Of a stretch of 64,000 bases of DNA, positions 29,262-37,886 are shown piece after piece. The notes beneath the pieces were generated by a model. It saw nothing but the letters and a program-made list of their open reading frames with translations. It had not been told where the DNA came from and did not search any database. The translations under genes were made by a program, and so were the position numbers. Origin of the DNA: a virus; the IMG/VR virus record IMGVR_UViG_3300024302_000005, positions 1 to 64,000 of that record. One strand, 5' to 3'. Positions within the stretch are counted from its first letter, which is position 1. Each line of letters opens with the position of its first letter.

Positions 29262-30525
29262 TGCCATTAGGGGCATCTGTGATATCTTCTTGGATATCAA
29301 TCTAGAGAAACATGCTCTGGCTGTCCTAACTGGATCTGCAGGGGTAGGTAAAACTACCGTGGTAGCTGAGATAATCGAGGCACTGCGGGCTAACTCTCCC
29401 GGCTTAAATATTGAGTTGTGCGCCAGTACCCATAGGGCTGCTGGGGTACTTCAAAATATTGTTGGAGGAGAAGTATCTACTGGTCACTCCCTGTTCAAGC
29501 TACGTCCATCTATTACCAAGTACGGCAAAGAAACTCTGAAGAGCACAGGCCCTTGTCTTATCCCAAATGGATCAGTCGTCATCATTGACGAATCTTCCAT
29601 GCTTGGGAATATATGGCTAAAGGCTGTGGTGGAAACTATTAAGGATCGACATCTGAAGATCCTGTTTGTGGGAGACCCATATCAGTTGGCACCTCCTAAG
29701 GACGTCTGTAGTATCTTCGATGGATCACTGCCTACCTTTACCCTGACCAAGGTACACCGCCAGGATATCGATAATCCTATCCTCAATAAAGCTATTGAGT
29801 ATCGTGATTTCATCCGCGGTGTTCGAGCTACAGAACCTACCCTGTCAACTGATCTAAATGAACTCGGCCAGGGTATTCAGATGCTGGAGCATGCTGACTT
29901 CGTTAGTGGGTTCGTCAAGCGGTATATTAATTACGTGGCCGGCGAAGAGGTGGATGTACCTTTATGCACATTCACTAACGAGTCTGCTATTAACTACAAT
30001 AGCATGATCCGGAAGGCTGCGTACTTCCTGGGAGATACTATCCTGCCCTTCTACGAAGGAGAGCGATTGGTATCCAATGCTATTGTTAAAAACGGTGACC
30101 GTGTTGCTTTAAACAACAACGAATCGGTGACTGTTATTAGCTACTCTACTGCAGACCATAAGGGTATTCCCGGCTACAATGTGAAGGTTCAGGGATCTGC
30201 TGATTCCTTCAACCGATCAGGGGTTAAGACAGTATTCTGCCCAGCCACTAAAGCTGCTGCAGACAAGATTTTAGATATCTGGTTGAAGGATGCTAAAAGT
30301 ACCAAGTCTTCAACGAACTGGATACAGTACTACGAGCTCAAGAATTCTCTGGCAGACCTGCGGCCGCCATTTGCCGGGACAACTCATAAGGCCCAGGGTG
30401 GCACCTATCATGCGGTATTTATCGATAGGGTAAATATCAATAAGTGCCATGACCCAATCACTCGGGCCCGGCTAATGTATGTAGCTCTTACTCGAGCTAG
30501 CACCAACGCATACGTCAACACTTGA
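29230..30525 (+). CDS. SF1B DNA helicase (RecD/Dda-like)
   Basis: 431 residues, starting inside the end of the polymerase gene. Walker A GSAGVGKTT (35-43), motif Ia STHRAAG, Walker B IIDESSM (118-124), motif III FVGDPYQLAPP, motif V TTHKAQGGTYHAV and motif VI LMYVALTRAS. It unwinds DNA at replication forks in N4-like phages. Its motifs are close to those of the helicase domain within the virion polymerase (41169-53915), suggesting common origin. Confidence 0.88.
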   Translation: MSFQLSQDQNDAIRGICDIFLDINLEKHALAVLTGSAGVGKTTVVAEIIEALRANSPGLNIELCASTHRAAGVLQNIVGGEVSTGHSLFKLRPSITKYGKETLKSTGPCLIPNGSVVIIDESSMLGNIWLKAVVETIKDRHLKILFVGDPYQLAPPKDVCSIFDGSLPTFTLTKVHRQDIDNPILNKAIEYRDFIRGVRATEPTLSTDLNELGQGIQMLEHADFVSGFVKRYINYVAGEEVDVPLCTFTNESAINYNSMIRKAAYFLGDTILPFYEGERLVSNAIVKNGDRVALNNNESVTVISYSTADHKGIPGYNVKVQGSADSFNRSGVKTVFCPATKAAADKILDIWLKDAKSTKSSTNWIQYYELKNSLADLRPPFAGTTHKAQGGTYHAVFIDRVNINKCHDPITRARLMYVALTRASTNAYVNT

Positions 30526-30532
30526 TAATTTA

Positions 30533-30558
30533 CACGAATGAGGTTAACTTCAGTCGTG
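30533..30558 (+). terminator. weak hairpin after the helicase gene
   Basis: CACGA-a-TGAGG-TTAA-CTTCA-g-TCGTG: 10 pairs with a one-base bulge pair on each side. No strong U-tract (GATTATTAATTG follows). It may be a processing or weak termination signal ahead of the HNH gene. Confidence 0.35.
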
Positions 30559-30582
30559 GATTATTAATTGAAAGGTGCTGGC

Positions 30583-31071
30583 ATGACTCCAGAGCAATTA
30601 CGTGAATACATCTCCTATAATCCTGTACTCGGTACATTCACCTGGGTACAGACCACCTCGTCGAGAGTGCAAATGGGGAACCCTGCAGGCGGAATAAATA
30701 GCCGCGATGGGTACCACGAAGTTACACTTCACGGAAAGCATTGGTATGGTCATCGACTAGCTTGGTATCTGACACACGGGGTACTGCCTAGAATGATCGA
30801 CCATGTAAATCAGGATAGGGGAGATAATCGTATATCCAATTTACGGGAAGTGAGCTATTCCGACAACGCTAAGAATTGTGGCGTCTCCAAAAACAGTACC
30901 ACCAAGGTCACGGGGGTATACCCCATGCCCAAAAATAGTGGGAAGTGGAGAGCACAGATCACGGTGAATTATAAATCTATTCACCTAGGGGTATTTGACA
31001 CCCAAGAAGAGGCCATTGCTGCAAGAACAGCAGCTAAAATTGAACACAAATTTCACAGGAATCACAGCTGA
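30583..31071 (+). CDS. HNH homing endonuclease with AP2 domain
   Basis: 162 residues from ATG 30583. The HNH core is visible as YHEVTLHGKHWYGHRLAWYLTHG ... IDHVNQDRGDNRISNLREVS. The C-terminal part, TTKVTGVYPMPKNSGKWRAQITVNYKSIHLGVFDTQEEAI, has the YLRG/AP2-type beta-sheet DNA-binding layout. A free-standing mobile gene between helicase and PD-(D/E)XK nuclease genes, which in N4 are close neighbours. Its stop overlaps the next ATG (TGATG). Confidence 0.85.
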   Translation: MTPEQLREYISYNPVLGTFTWVQTTSSRVQMGNPAGGINSRDGYHEVTLHGKHWYGHRLAWYLTHGVLPRMIDHVNQDRGDNRISNLREVSYSDNAKNCGVSKNSTTKVTGVYPMPKNSGKWRAQITVNYKSIHLGVFDTQEEAIAARTAAKIEHKFHRNHS

Positions 31072-32057
31072 TGGGCTACGAATACACAAACAAACACAAT
31101 GTCTCCTTGGCGCTAGCCGTCTTCTTAATGTTTGACGATTACGAATATGACGACAGGCCTAACTCTGTTAGCGCCACAGGCGTTATGCGACCACTAAGGC
31201 AGCTTGTACTTACACAGCAAAATAAACAGTTGCTTAAAAATGTGGACATTTCTGATTTGGTAGCATCCAGGATGGGACAAGCCATTCACTCCGGGTGTGA
31301 AGAGGCCTGGACTAGCCCAGAGAATGTAGCTAAAGCTCTCCGGGTGCTAGGAGCATCCGAATCCAGCATCGGGCAGGTTAAGATTAACCCTACTGTGGTG
31401 GAGCCTGGGGATATCCCTGTTTACGTAGAGCAGCGCACTGAAAAAGCCATTCTGGATTACATTATTTCTGGCAAGTTTGATCTTGTACTTGACGGTACTC
31501 TCAATGATTATAAGTCCACATCTGTATGGACTCTGATCTACGACAGTAACGCCGAGAACTATACGATTCAGGGCAGCATCTACAAGTGGCTGAACCCTGA
31601 TAAGATCACTTCAGATTACATCAATATCAACTACATCTTCACCGACTGGTCAGCTTCTAAAGCTCGTCAGGACCCCAAGCAGTATCCACAGCAACGGGTA
31701 CTGACCAAGAAGTACCCACTGTGGGAGCCCCACTACACCGAAGAGTGGCTGAAGAATAAATTGGATATGTTCTCTCGTCTGGAAAAAGCTACTCAAGCTG
31801 AACTCCCGGAGTGCACCGACGAAGAGCTCTGGGCATCCAAGACCACCCATAAATATTACAAGAACCCAGCTAAGACAGACCGCTCTACCAAGAACTTCGA
31901 CACCATGGATGAAGCTATTCAACGCAAATCTGCTGATGGTGACGTAGGTAAAATTGTGACCGTACCTGGGGAAGTTAAAGCTTGCCGGTACTGCCCGGTA
32001 GTTGGTGTATGTGACCAAGCCGAACTGATGATGGCTGCCGGCCGTCTTGTAATCTAG
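31071..32057 (+). CDS. PD-(D/E)XK nuclease with Cys cluster (RecB/Cas4-like)
   Basis: 328 residues. The nuclease core has SGKFDLVLDGTLNDYKSTS (Asp and DYK motif), and a C-terminal CRYCPVVGVC cluster with a likely fourth Cys upstream could hold an iron-sulphur site as in Cas4/AddB. It sits where N4 has a replication gene (gp42). It probably acts in DNA replication or end processing. Confidence 0.7.
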   Translation: MGYEYTNKHNVSLALAVFLMFDDYEYDDRPNSVSATGVMRPLRQLVLTQQNKQLLKNVDISDLVASRMGQAIHSGCEEAWTSPENVAKALRVLGASESSIGQVKINPTVVEPGDIPVYVEQRTEKAILDYIISGKFDLVLDGTLNDYKSTSVWTLIYDSNAENYTIQGSIYKWLNPDKITSDYININYIFTDWSASKARQDPKQYPQQRVLTKKYPLWEPHYTEEWLKNKLDMFSRLEKATQAELPECTDEELWASKTTHKYYKNPAKTDRSTKNFDTMDEAIQRKSADGDVGKIVTVPGEVKACRYCPVVGVCDQAELMMAAGRLVI

Positions 32058-32066
32058 GGGATCTAC

Positions 32067-34220
32067 ATGAAAAGTTACCACCCGTTATCTGAAAAGATAG
32101 TCGATATTCTTGTGCGCAAGGTCAATAACGATAACCGTCATTTCTTCCGGATCCTGGTAGGCTATTACTTGTCTAAGGTAGCCTCCATGATGCGGTGCAA
32201 CATTCAAACAAATGACCGCGATGTAATTCCGGTCAACACATATGTGCTCAATCTGATGATCTCTGGAACTGGCAAAGGCCATTCCACTAATATTTTAGAA
32301 CGAGAGTTCGTTGGGCCCTTCAAGAAGGAATTCCTGGGTAAGGTATTTCCGCAAAAGGCCGAAGAGCACATCCGTGCTTTAGCTGAAGAAAAAGCTAGAG
32401 AGCGAGTCCAAAGCGGTCAAAGTCTGGTGTCCCTCGTTGAGGAAGTTGCTATTCAGCAATCAAAATTTGACTCCCACTTTGACCGTCTTGGTGAGCTCGC
32501 ATTTAGTTTCGACAGTGCAACAACACCTGCTGTTAAGCAGATGCGTGAGAAGCTCCTATTAGCCTCTGCAGGTTCCATGAACTTGGAACTGGATGAGGTG
32601 GGCTCGAACATGTCCGGTAATGCTGAGGTGCTTAATACGTACCTTGAACTCTACGATGTCGGGAACATTAAGCAGAAGCTTATTAAGAACACCGTGGAGA
32701 ATGTTAGATCAGAGGAGTTACCTGGTAACACTCCTACTAATCTAATGCTATTTGGTACTCCCACCAAACTACTGGATGGTGGTAAGGTCGAAGAGGAATT
32801 CAAACAATTCTTGGAGACCGGTTATGCGCGTCGTCTTTTATTCGGTTACACTGTTAGCACTCATCGTACTGTATATAAGTCAGCTAAAGAGCGCTATGCC
32901 CATATGGTAGACGCCAGTCTGGCTAAAGATGTGGCTGAGATTCAGTCACTATTTGCCAGCTTTGCCAAACGTCCCTTCAATCCAGTACTGCAGGTCTCAG
33001 AGGAGAACTCTATTTATCTGATCGAGTATCAGATGAAATGTGAAGCTCTGGCTGACCAGATGAAGGAGCATCTTGCAGTGCACAAAGCAGAGATGATGCA
33101 CCGCTATTACAAGGCTCTTAAATTAGCCGGGGCGTACGCTTTTGCGGATAACTCATCGACAGTGAACAAGGAGCACCTGGACTACGCTATCAGCGTGGTT
33201 GAGGACTCCGGTGAGGCTTTCCACACACTTATGCGGAAACAGGGCCCCTATGAGCGCCTAGCCCACTACCTGGCAGGCTGTGACAACGAAGTGACCCAAC
33301 ACGAGCTGATCGAGGAACTGCCCTTCTATAAGGGCTCTGAGTCCCAGCGACGGGATCTAATGACATTAGCTATGTCGTACGGTTATAAAAATAACATCAT
33401 CATTCGGAAACGATCGATGGATGACATTGATTTCTTCTCCGGAGAAACCCTGAGAGAGACCGACCTAGCTAATGTGACGGCCGGTATTAGTCAGGAGATG
33501 ACCTACAATTACTCCACCCAATTCCCTCCATTTGATCAGCTCTACAAGCTGACTACCGCACCATCGTACCATTACACAGCTCATGGCTTCGTAAACGGGC
33601 ACCGTAAGGGTGAGAACGCTATAGCAGGGTTCAATCTATTAATCCTGGACTGTGATGGTGACGTCAGTATCAACATGGTTAAGGCACTGCTGGAAGATTA
33701 TACATTTATGATCTCCACCACTAAACGCCATACCCCTGAGATCAACAGATTCAGGCTGATATTACCTATATCTCATCATCTTAAATTGTCTCCGGAAGAG
33801 TATTCCAGGTTCATGGTCAACGTATTCGAATGGCTGCCATTCCCTGTTGACGAATCTGCTAAGGACATAGCTCGTAAGTGGGCTTCCCATCCTGGGACCT
33901 ACGAATATAACGATGGGTCTATTCTGGATGCCACTCTGTTTATTCCGGAAACTAAACGATCTGATGAGATGAAGGCACAGCTAACAACGGCTGGTGTCAA
34001 CAACATCGAGCGCTGGTTTCTTACTCACACCTCCCGCGGCAACAGAGCTAACCATCTATATCGTTACGGTATGGTAATGGTTGATGCAGGGTTGCCTTTA
34101 GGTGAGATTATTCAGAAACTGGAGACGTTCAATAATAGTTTGGAAGCACCGCTTCCGGATGATCAGTTCAGGAATAGTACGGTTAAATCTATTAGCCGTG
34201 AAGTTCAAAAGCGTGGTTAA
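32067..34220 (+). CDS. primase/ATPase-like replication protein (N4 gp43-like)
   Basis: 717 residues. The N-terminal half has an ATPase-like P-loop SGTGKGHST (66-74) and the region NLELDEVGSN, as in DUF3987-type helicase-like proteins. The C-terminal half has LLILDCDGD (about 526), RFRLILP and a following acidic motif, like the archaeo-eukaryotic primase fold. It likely synthesises primers and carries ATPase activity for replication. The strong RBS at 32055 (GGGGATCTACATG) supports the start. Confidence 0.75.
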   Translation: MKSYHPLSEKIVDILVRKVNNDNRHFFRILVGYYLSKVASMMRCNIQTNDRDVIPVNTYVLNLMISGTGKGHSTNILEREFVGPFKKEFLGKVFPQKAEEHIRALAEEKARERVQSGQSLVSLVEEVAIQQSKFDSHFDRLGELAFSFDSATTPAVKQMREKLLLASAGSMNLELDEVGSNMSGNAEVLNTYLELYDVGNIKQKLIKNTVENVRSEELPGNTPTNLMLFGTPTKLLDGGKVEEEFKQFLETGYARRLLFGYTVSTHRTVYKSAKERYAHMVDASLAKDVAEIQSLFASFAKRPFNPVLQVSEENSIYLIEYQMKCEALADQMKEHLAVHKAEMMHRYYKALKLAGAYAFADNSSTVNKEHLDYAISVVEDSGEAFHTLMRKQGPYERLAHYLAGCDNEVTQHELIEELPFYKGSESQRRDLMTLAMSYGYKNNIIIRKRSMDDIDFFSGETLRETDLANVTAGISQEMTYNYSTQFPPFDQLYKLTTAPSYHYTAHGFVNGHRKGENAIAGFNLLILDCDGDVSINMVKALLEDYTFMISTTKRHTPEINRFRLILPISHHLKLSPEEYSRFMVNVFEWLPFPVDESAKDIARKWASHPGTYEYNDGSILDATLFIPETKRSDEMKAQLTTAGVNNIERWFLTHTSRGNRANHLYRYGMVMVDAGLPLGEIIQKLETFNNSLEAPLPDDQFRNSTVKSISREVQKRG

Positions 34221-34257
34221 TTTAGTACTGTAACAACTCCCACAAAAGGAGGTCGGT

Positions 34258-34278
34258 ATGCGCCATCATTTGTTGTAG
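34258..34278 (+). CDS. six-codon leader minigene
   Basis: A perfect Shine-Dalgarno AAAAGGAGGT lies before ATG 34258, encoding MRHHLL and TAG. It sits 35 bases ahead of a strong hairpin terminator (34313). Such a tiny translated leader before a terminator resembles an attenuator. It fills the gap between 34220 and 34368. Confidence 0.35.
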   Translation: MRHHLL

Positions 34279-34312
34279 TCACAGCTAATAATTTCGATTC
34301 ATCAATTTCAGG

Positions 34313-34345
34313 AACCCCCGGCACCCACTGTCGGGGGTTTTCTGT
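34313..34345 (+). terminator. strong intrinsic terminator
   Basis: AACCCCCGGC-acccact-GTCGGGGGTT (10 pairs with one G-T) followed by TTTCTGT. It is one of the most stable stems in the window and separates the primase gene from the gene at 34368. Confidence 0.75.
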
Positions 34346-34367
34346 GCCTCATATTATGGAGATAAAC

Positions 34368-36395
34368 ATGAGCAACTTTGCAGCCTTTAAGGCGGCCGTA
34401 CAACGTCAGTTCGGTCGAATGACCACTGATAATAGCCTCCTGTTTATCGCTGATGTCAGCGGTAGTGACATGTGGGATATGTACCTCGATAGTTTCCCCG
34501 CAGGTACTAATGAAATTTACAAGGAACGCCGTGAATTCGACTGCCAGTGCTGCAAGTCATTCATCAAGCGTATGGGCAACGTAGTAGCCATCGACGATAA
34601 TAACCAGATGATCTCTATCTGGGATGGTGAAGTCGAAGCTCCCTTTGATGTAGTCTCTAAAGCTATGTCCCGCTGGGTCAAATCAGCCCCTGTACGTGAT
34701 GCTTTCTATTCCTGGGAGCACAAGGTCGGAACTGACGTCAATCACGCCTACAACGAAGATACGGGCGGTACGATGACCTGGGAGCACTTCTATTTGGAAG
34801 TACCTCATGCATTTTTCATGGGCAAAGATCTCATCGACTCCAAAAAGGGCCGTATCCGGGATCAGCGTAACGTATTCAAGCGTTCCCTGGATGAGCTAAC
34901 CTGGAACTCTGCTGAAATAGTTCTGGAACTAATCGATCAGGGCTCTCTGTACCGTGGTGATGAATTCCGGGTAGCTGTTGCAGCTTTCCTGGAGCTATCC
35001 CACAAGTACGAAGATGTCCTGGATAGCCAGAAGGACCTCTGGTGCTGGAAACAATCACGATCTAACCCAATGGGTGGGATCCGTAATACGGCTATCGGGA
35101 CGTTGTTAATCAACATCTCTGAAGGCCTAGAGCTAGATGTTGCCGTAGGTAAGTTTGAGGCAGTGGTAGCACCCACTAATTACAAACGACCTAAGGCCAT
35201 CTTCACCCAAGCCATGCTCAAGGAAGCTGAAGGCACCATCACTGAGATGGGCTATCTTAGCTCCCTGGGCAGGCGTCATGCTAAGATGGACGACATCACT
35301 GTTAATGATGTCCTATTCCTTAATCGGCATGTTGCTAAGACACCAAGCAATGTCTTCGAGGAGATGGCTACGGAAGTAGCTGTTAATCCTAAACAGCTGG
35401 ATAAAGTCGAAGAAGTTAGCGTAGCTGACTTTATCGAGAAGATCCTGCCCAAGGCAGAATCCATCCAGTTGATGATGGAGAATAAGCACCAGGGTAACCT
35501 GGTGACCCTTATTGCACCACAGGATGCTGAAGCCCCTACTATGTTTAAATGGGGTAACAACTTCTCGTGGACCTATGCCGGTGACGTAGCCGACAGCATG
35601 AAGCAGCGTGTTAAAGCTGCTGGTGGTAAGGTCGATGGTGTCCTTCGTTTCTCTTTGCAATGGAACGATACTGGAACTAACCAGAGTGACTTTGACGCTC
35701 ACTGTGTTGAGCCACAGGGCAACCTGATTAGTTACCAAAGTAAGGTTAACCGCCGTACTGGTGGTACTCTCGATGTGGATATTCAAAATCCACGGGGAGA
35801 GATTGCCGTCGAAAACATCACATGGGCCGACCTCACTAAGATGGATGAAGGTCCTTACAAGTTCCTGGTCCACAATTACTCCCATCGTGGTGATGCCACA
35901 GGCTTTACCGCGGAGATCGAGTATGAAGGTCAGCTCTATTCGTACACTCACGATAAGGAGCTAAAACAGGATGAGAAGGTTGTTGTTGCTGAGATGACTC
36001 TTAGCAAGACCGATGGCATCAAGTTTACGAAGTCACTGGATTCGACGTATACCCAGAAGGAACTTTGGGGTATCAAGACCAACAGCTTTGTAGATGTGTC
36101 GTCAGTAATGCGTAGTCCCAATTATTGGGATGGAGCTAATGGCTCCGGCAATTCCCATCTCATGTTCTTCCTGAATGGCTGTGTTAACTCCAACAATCCA
36201 CGGGGTTTCTACAACGAATTCCTGCAGGAACCTCTGCTTGAGCACAAGCGAGTATTCGAAGCTCTCGGATCTAAGATGCGGGTTGAGTACGCCCTGGACC
36301 AGATGTCTGGTCTCGGCTTCTCTACCACACAGCGCGGTAGCGTCGTAGCTAAGATCGAGGGTTCCTTTGCCCGCACTATTAAGATCAACTTTTAA
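34368..36395 (+). CDS. large hypothetical protein with DUF2135-like domain
   Basis: 675 residues from ATG 34368 (ATGGAGATAAAC precedes). The N-terminal region contains EFDCQCCKSFIKRMGNV. The C-terminal region (about 430-560) has QSDFDAHCVEPQGNLISYQSK, TGGTLDVDIQNPRG, AVENITWADL and GPYKFLVHNYSHRG, matching the beta-sandwich of DUF2135/YfaP-type domains. Located among replication genes and preceding tRNAs. Function unknown; its DUF2135-like end suggests a protein-binding surface. Confidence 0.6.
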   Translation: MSNFAAFKAAVQRQFGRMTTDNSLLFIADVSGSDMWDMYLDSFPAGTNEIYKERREFDCQCCKSFIKRMGNVVAIDDNNQMISIWDGEVEAPFDVVSKAMSRWVKSAPVRDAFYSWEHKVGTDVNHAYNEDTGGTMTWEHFYLEVPHAFFMGKDLIDSKKGRIRDQRNVFKRSLDELTWNSAEIVLELIDQGSLYRGDEFRVAVAAFLELSHKYEDVLDSQKDLWCWKQSRSNPMGGIRNTAIGTLLINISEGLELDVAVGKFEAVVAPTNYKRPKAIFTQAMLKEAEGTITEMGYLSSLGRRHAKMDDITVNDVLFLNRHVAKTPSNVFEEMATEVAVNPKQLDKVEEVSVADFIEKILPKAESIQLMMENKHQGNLVTLIAPQDAEAPTMFKWGNNFSWTYAGDVADSMKQRVKAAGGKVDGVLRFSLQWNDTGTNQSDFDAHCVEPQGNLISYQSKVNRRTGGTLDVDIQNPRGEIAVENITWADLTKMDEGPYKFLVHNYSHRGDATGFTAEIEYEGQLYSYTHDKELKQDEKVVVAEMTLSKTDGIKFTKSLDSTYTQKELWGIKTNSFVDVSSVMRSPNYWDGANGSGNSHLMFFLNGCVNSNNPRGFYNEFLQEPLLEHKRVFEALGSKMRVEYALDQMSGLGFSTTQRGSVVAKIEGSFARTIKINF

Positions 36396-36407
36396 CAGGA
36401 GATACCA

Positions 36408-36794
36408 ATGGCTACTGCCAAACTATTTGAGAAAGCTGTCCGTGCTAAACTCCGGTTTATTACGGAGCGTGGTGTAGTGTCCCTCGAAGATTTGTGGGAC
36501 TTGCCCTTGTCGGCATTGAACGACCTGGCAAAGAACACTAACCGAGAGGTCAAAGCTTCGGAAGAAGAAGATTTCTTGAAAACTGCTACTGCTAAGGACA
36601 AGTCCTTGGCTCTGCAGTTTGAGGTTCTTCTGTACGTCCTGAAGACCAAAGTGGAAGAGCGGGATGCCAAGATTGCTTCCGTCGCCAAAGCTGAGCAGAA
36701 GGCCAAGTTGGTCAATGCTCTGGCTCGTAAGCAGGATGCTTCCATGGAAGCTATGTCTGAAGAAGAGATTCAGGCAGCTATCGCTGAACTCTAA
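36408..36794 (+). CDS. hypothetical helical protein (128 aa)
   Basis: 128 residues, Lys/Glu-rich, predicted long helices (AVRAKLRFITERGVV, KAEQKAKLVNALARKQ). A good AGGAGATACC site precedes it. It ends right before the tRNA region. No family assigned. Confidence 0.55.
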   Translation: MATAKLFEKAVRAKLRFITERGVVSLEDLWDLPLSALNDLAKNTNREVKASEEEDFLKTATAKDKSLALQFEVLLYVLKTKVEERDAKIASVAKAEQKAKLVNALARKQDASMEAMSEEEIQAAIAEL

Positions 36795-36801
36795 CAGTTA
36801 A

Positions 36802-36880
36802 AACCTCCTAGCTTAACGCAGAGCACCGATCTTCCAGAACATATCGGGGGTTGCAGGTTAAAGTCCTGCGGGGGTTACCA
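36802..36880 (+). pseudogene. degenerate tRNA-Gly(TCC)-like gene
   Basis: An acceptor AACCTCC (36802-36808) pairs with GGGGGTT (36870-36876) and is followed by A-CCA. D-stem GCT..AGC, T-arm GCAGG-TTAAAGT-CCTGC and anticodon stem CCGAT/ATCGG are present, but the anticodon loop is 12 bases (CTTCCAGAACAT) instead of 7, the D-loop lacks GG and the T-loop has A instead of the invariant C. Removing five bases from the loop gives CT-TCC-AT, a Gly anticodon. It looks like a decaying tRNA. Confidence 0.5.
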
Positions 36881-36885
36881 AATTT

Positions 36886-36960
36886 GAGGAGGTGGCGGAA
36901 TGGTTACGCGCCAGATTGCAATTCTGGTTTATGCGAGTTCAAATCTCGCCCTCCTCTCCA
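36886..36960 (+). tRNA. tRNA-Cys (GCA)
   Basis: Complete cloverleaf: acceptor GAGGAGG / CCTCCTC, D-arm GCG...CGC, anticodon arm CCAGA-TTGCAAT-TCTGG with anticodon GCA, variable TTTAT, T-arm GCGAG-TTCAAAT-CTCGC, discriminator T and encoded CCA. The U73 discriminator is the cysteine identity base. Starts 5 bases after the degenerate tRNA. Confidence 0.93.
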
Positions 36961-36978
36961 ATTTTACAGGAGAGCCAA

Positions 36979-37512
36979 ATGGCTAAAGAAAACAAAGGCC
37001 AGCTTAACCCACGGTCACAAGGTCGGCGGTATATTACAGAGCTGCTGAACCAGCACACCGAAAAGGTCAATGATCTGTATGTTAAATACCTCAATGGTAT
37101 GACAGATAAGTTGGTGGCCGAGGAAGTTATACGGGTACACCCGGAGTCAGATTTCGATGGTGACTCCGTAAACGGTATCCGTAGCCGTGCCTGGGGCATG
37201 ATTTACAAAGAGCCTAAGCCAGTAAAACTGACCAATGCGCTGCGCATTGCAAAGTTGGAAGAAGACAACGTCGAGTTGGCAAATACCAACAAAGAGCTGG
37301 CAGAAAATAACAAAAAGATGATGGCTTACATCAAGCAGATCAGCGGAGTCCAGGATAATAGCGACAAAGCTGGTGGCACAGAGTCACCTATGTCTGATAA
37401 GATGGCCGGCGCAACTGAAGCAGGTGATGTTGTTACCGCTATCTTTGATGCAACAAAACAAACAACCAAGCCTGAACTGGTCGTAAATACTGCTAATACG
37501 GTAGGTGATTAA
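36979..37512 (+). CDS. hypothetical coiled-coil protein (177 aa)
   Basis: 177 residues from ATG 36979 (AGGAGAGCCAA precedes). A basic N-terminus (KENKGQLNPRSQGRRYI), then a possible DNA-binding helix region, then a coiled coil (LEEDNVELANTNKELAENNKKM). The C-terminal third is polar and disordered. May bind DNA or act as a transcription modulator. No family named. Confidence 0.55.
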   Translation: MAKENKGQLNPRSQGRRYITELLNQHTEKVNDLYVKYLNGMTDKLVAEEVIRVHPESDFDGDSVNGIRSRAWGMIYKEPKPVKLTNALRIAKLEEDNVELANTNKELAENNKKMMAYIKQISGVQDNSDKAGGTESPMSDKMAGATEAGDVVTAIFDATKQTTKPELVVNTANTVGD

Positions 37513-37605
37513 TATTTGTGAGAGGATACCCAGAACACTGTTAAGGGCCCATCGTCCCCCCAGGATGTGGTCCCTGTCCCGCAGTGGCGAGGGAATGAAA
37601 TATCT

Positions 37606-37659
37606 TATACAGGGCTAGTCCGTCCATCACACGGCAAATGTTATGGCGGCTCCTGTATA
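37606..37659 (+). ncRNA. structured RNA element in 37.5-37.9 kb gap
   Basis: Perfect 8-bp long-range stem TATACAGG (37606-37613) / CCTGTATA (37652-37659) encloses a hairpin CCGT-ccatcac-ACGG (37620-37634). The whole gene-free stretch 37513-37886 is dense in pairing. Similar design to the elements at 19219 and 38624. Function unknown. Confidence 0.5.
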
Positions 37660-37800
37660 GCAACGGCTTATCACCAAGCATGCTCACTTCAATAGCCTTA
37701 ATTGGCGCATCCTAATGCAGTTCGATTCTGCTGGGTTGCTGACATTTGGTAAGAAAAAGCAGGTTCAACTCCTGCCAGTTACACAGGCCGGTTAATCTAG
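37660..37800 (+). pseudogene. decayed tRNA-like sequences
   Basis: Two T-arm-like hairpins: GCAG-TTCGATT-CTGC (around 37717) with a partial acceptor AGCAAC / GTTGCT, and GCAGG-TTCAACT-CCTGC (around 37759). Their D and anticodon arms do not pair well. They look like eroded tRNA genes downstream of tRNA-Cys rather than working tRNAs. Confidence 0.35.
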
Positions 37801-37886
37801 TATTCCCGGAGTACAGAGCGGAGGGTTCCGTGAGCATGACACCTCGGAAAGACGGGGAGCTAATTTAATTTAATCAGGAGATACCC

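Noticed and set aside
36774-36785. Fifth copy of the GCTATCGC hairpin
   Set aside because: The stem is 4 bp, it lies inside the coding end of the 36408-36794 gene, and the GTNRGG that follows true copies is missing.
37610-37625. GGCTAGTCCGT resembling a tracrRNA segment
   Set aside because: Only 11 bases match the familiar tracrRNA word; there are no repeats, no Cas genes and no CRISPR array in the window, so it is a coincidence.
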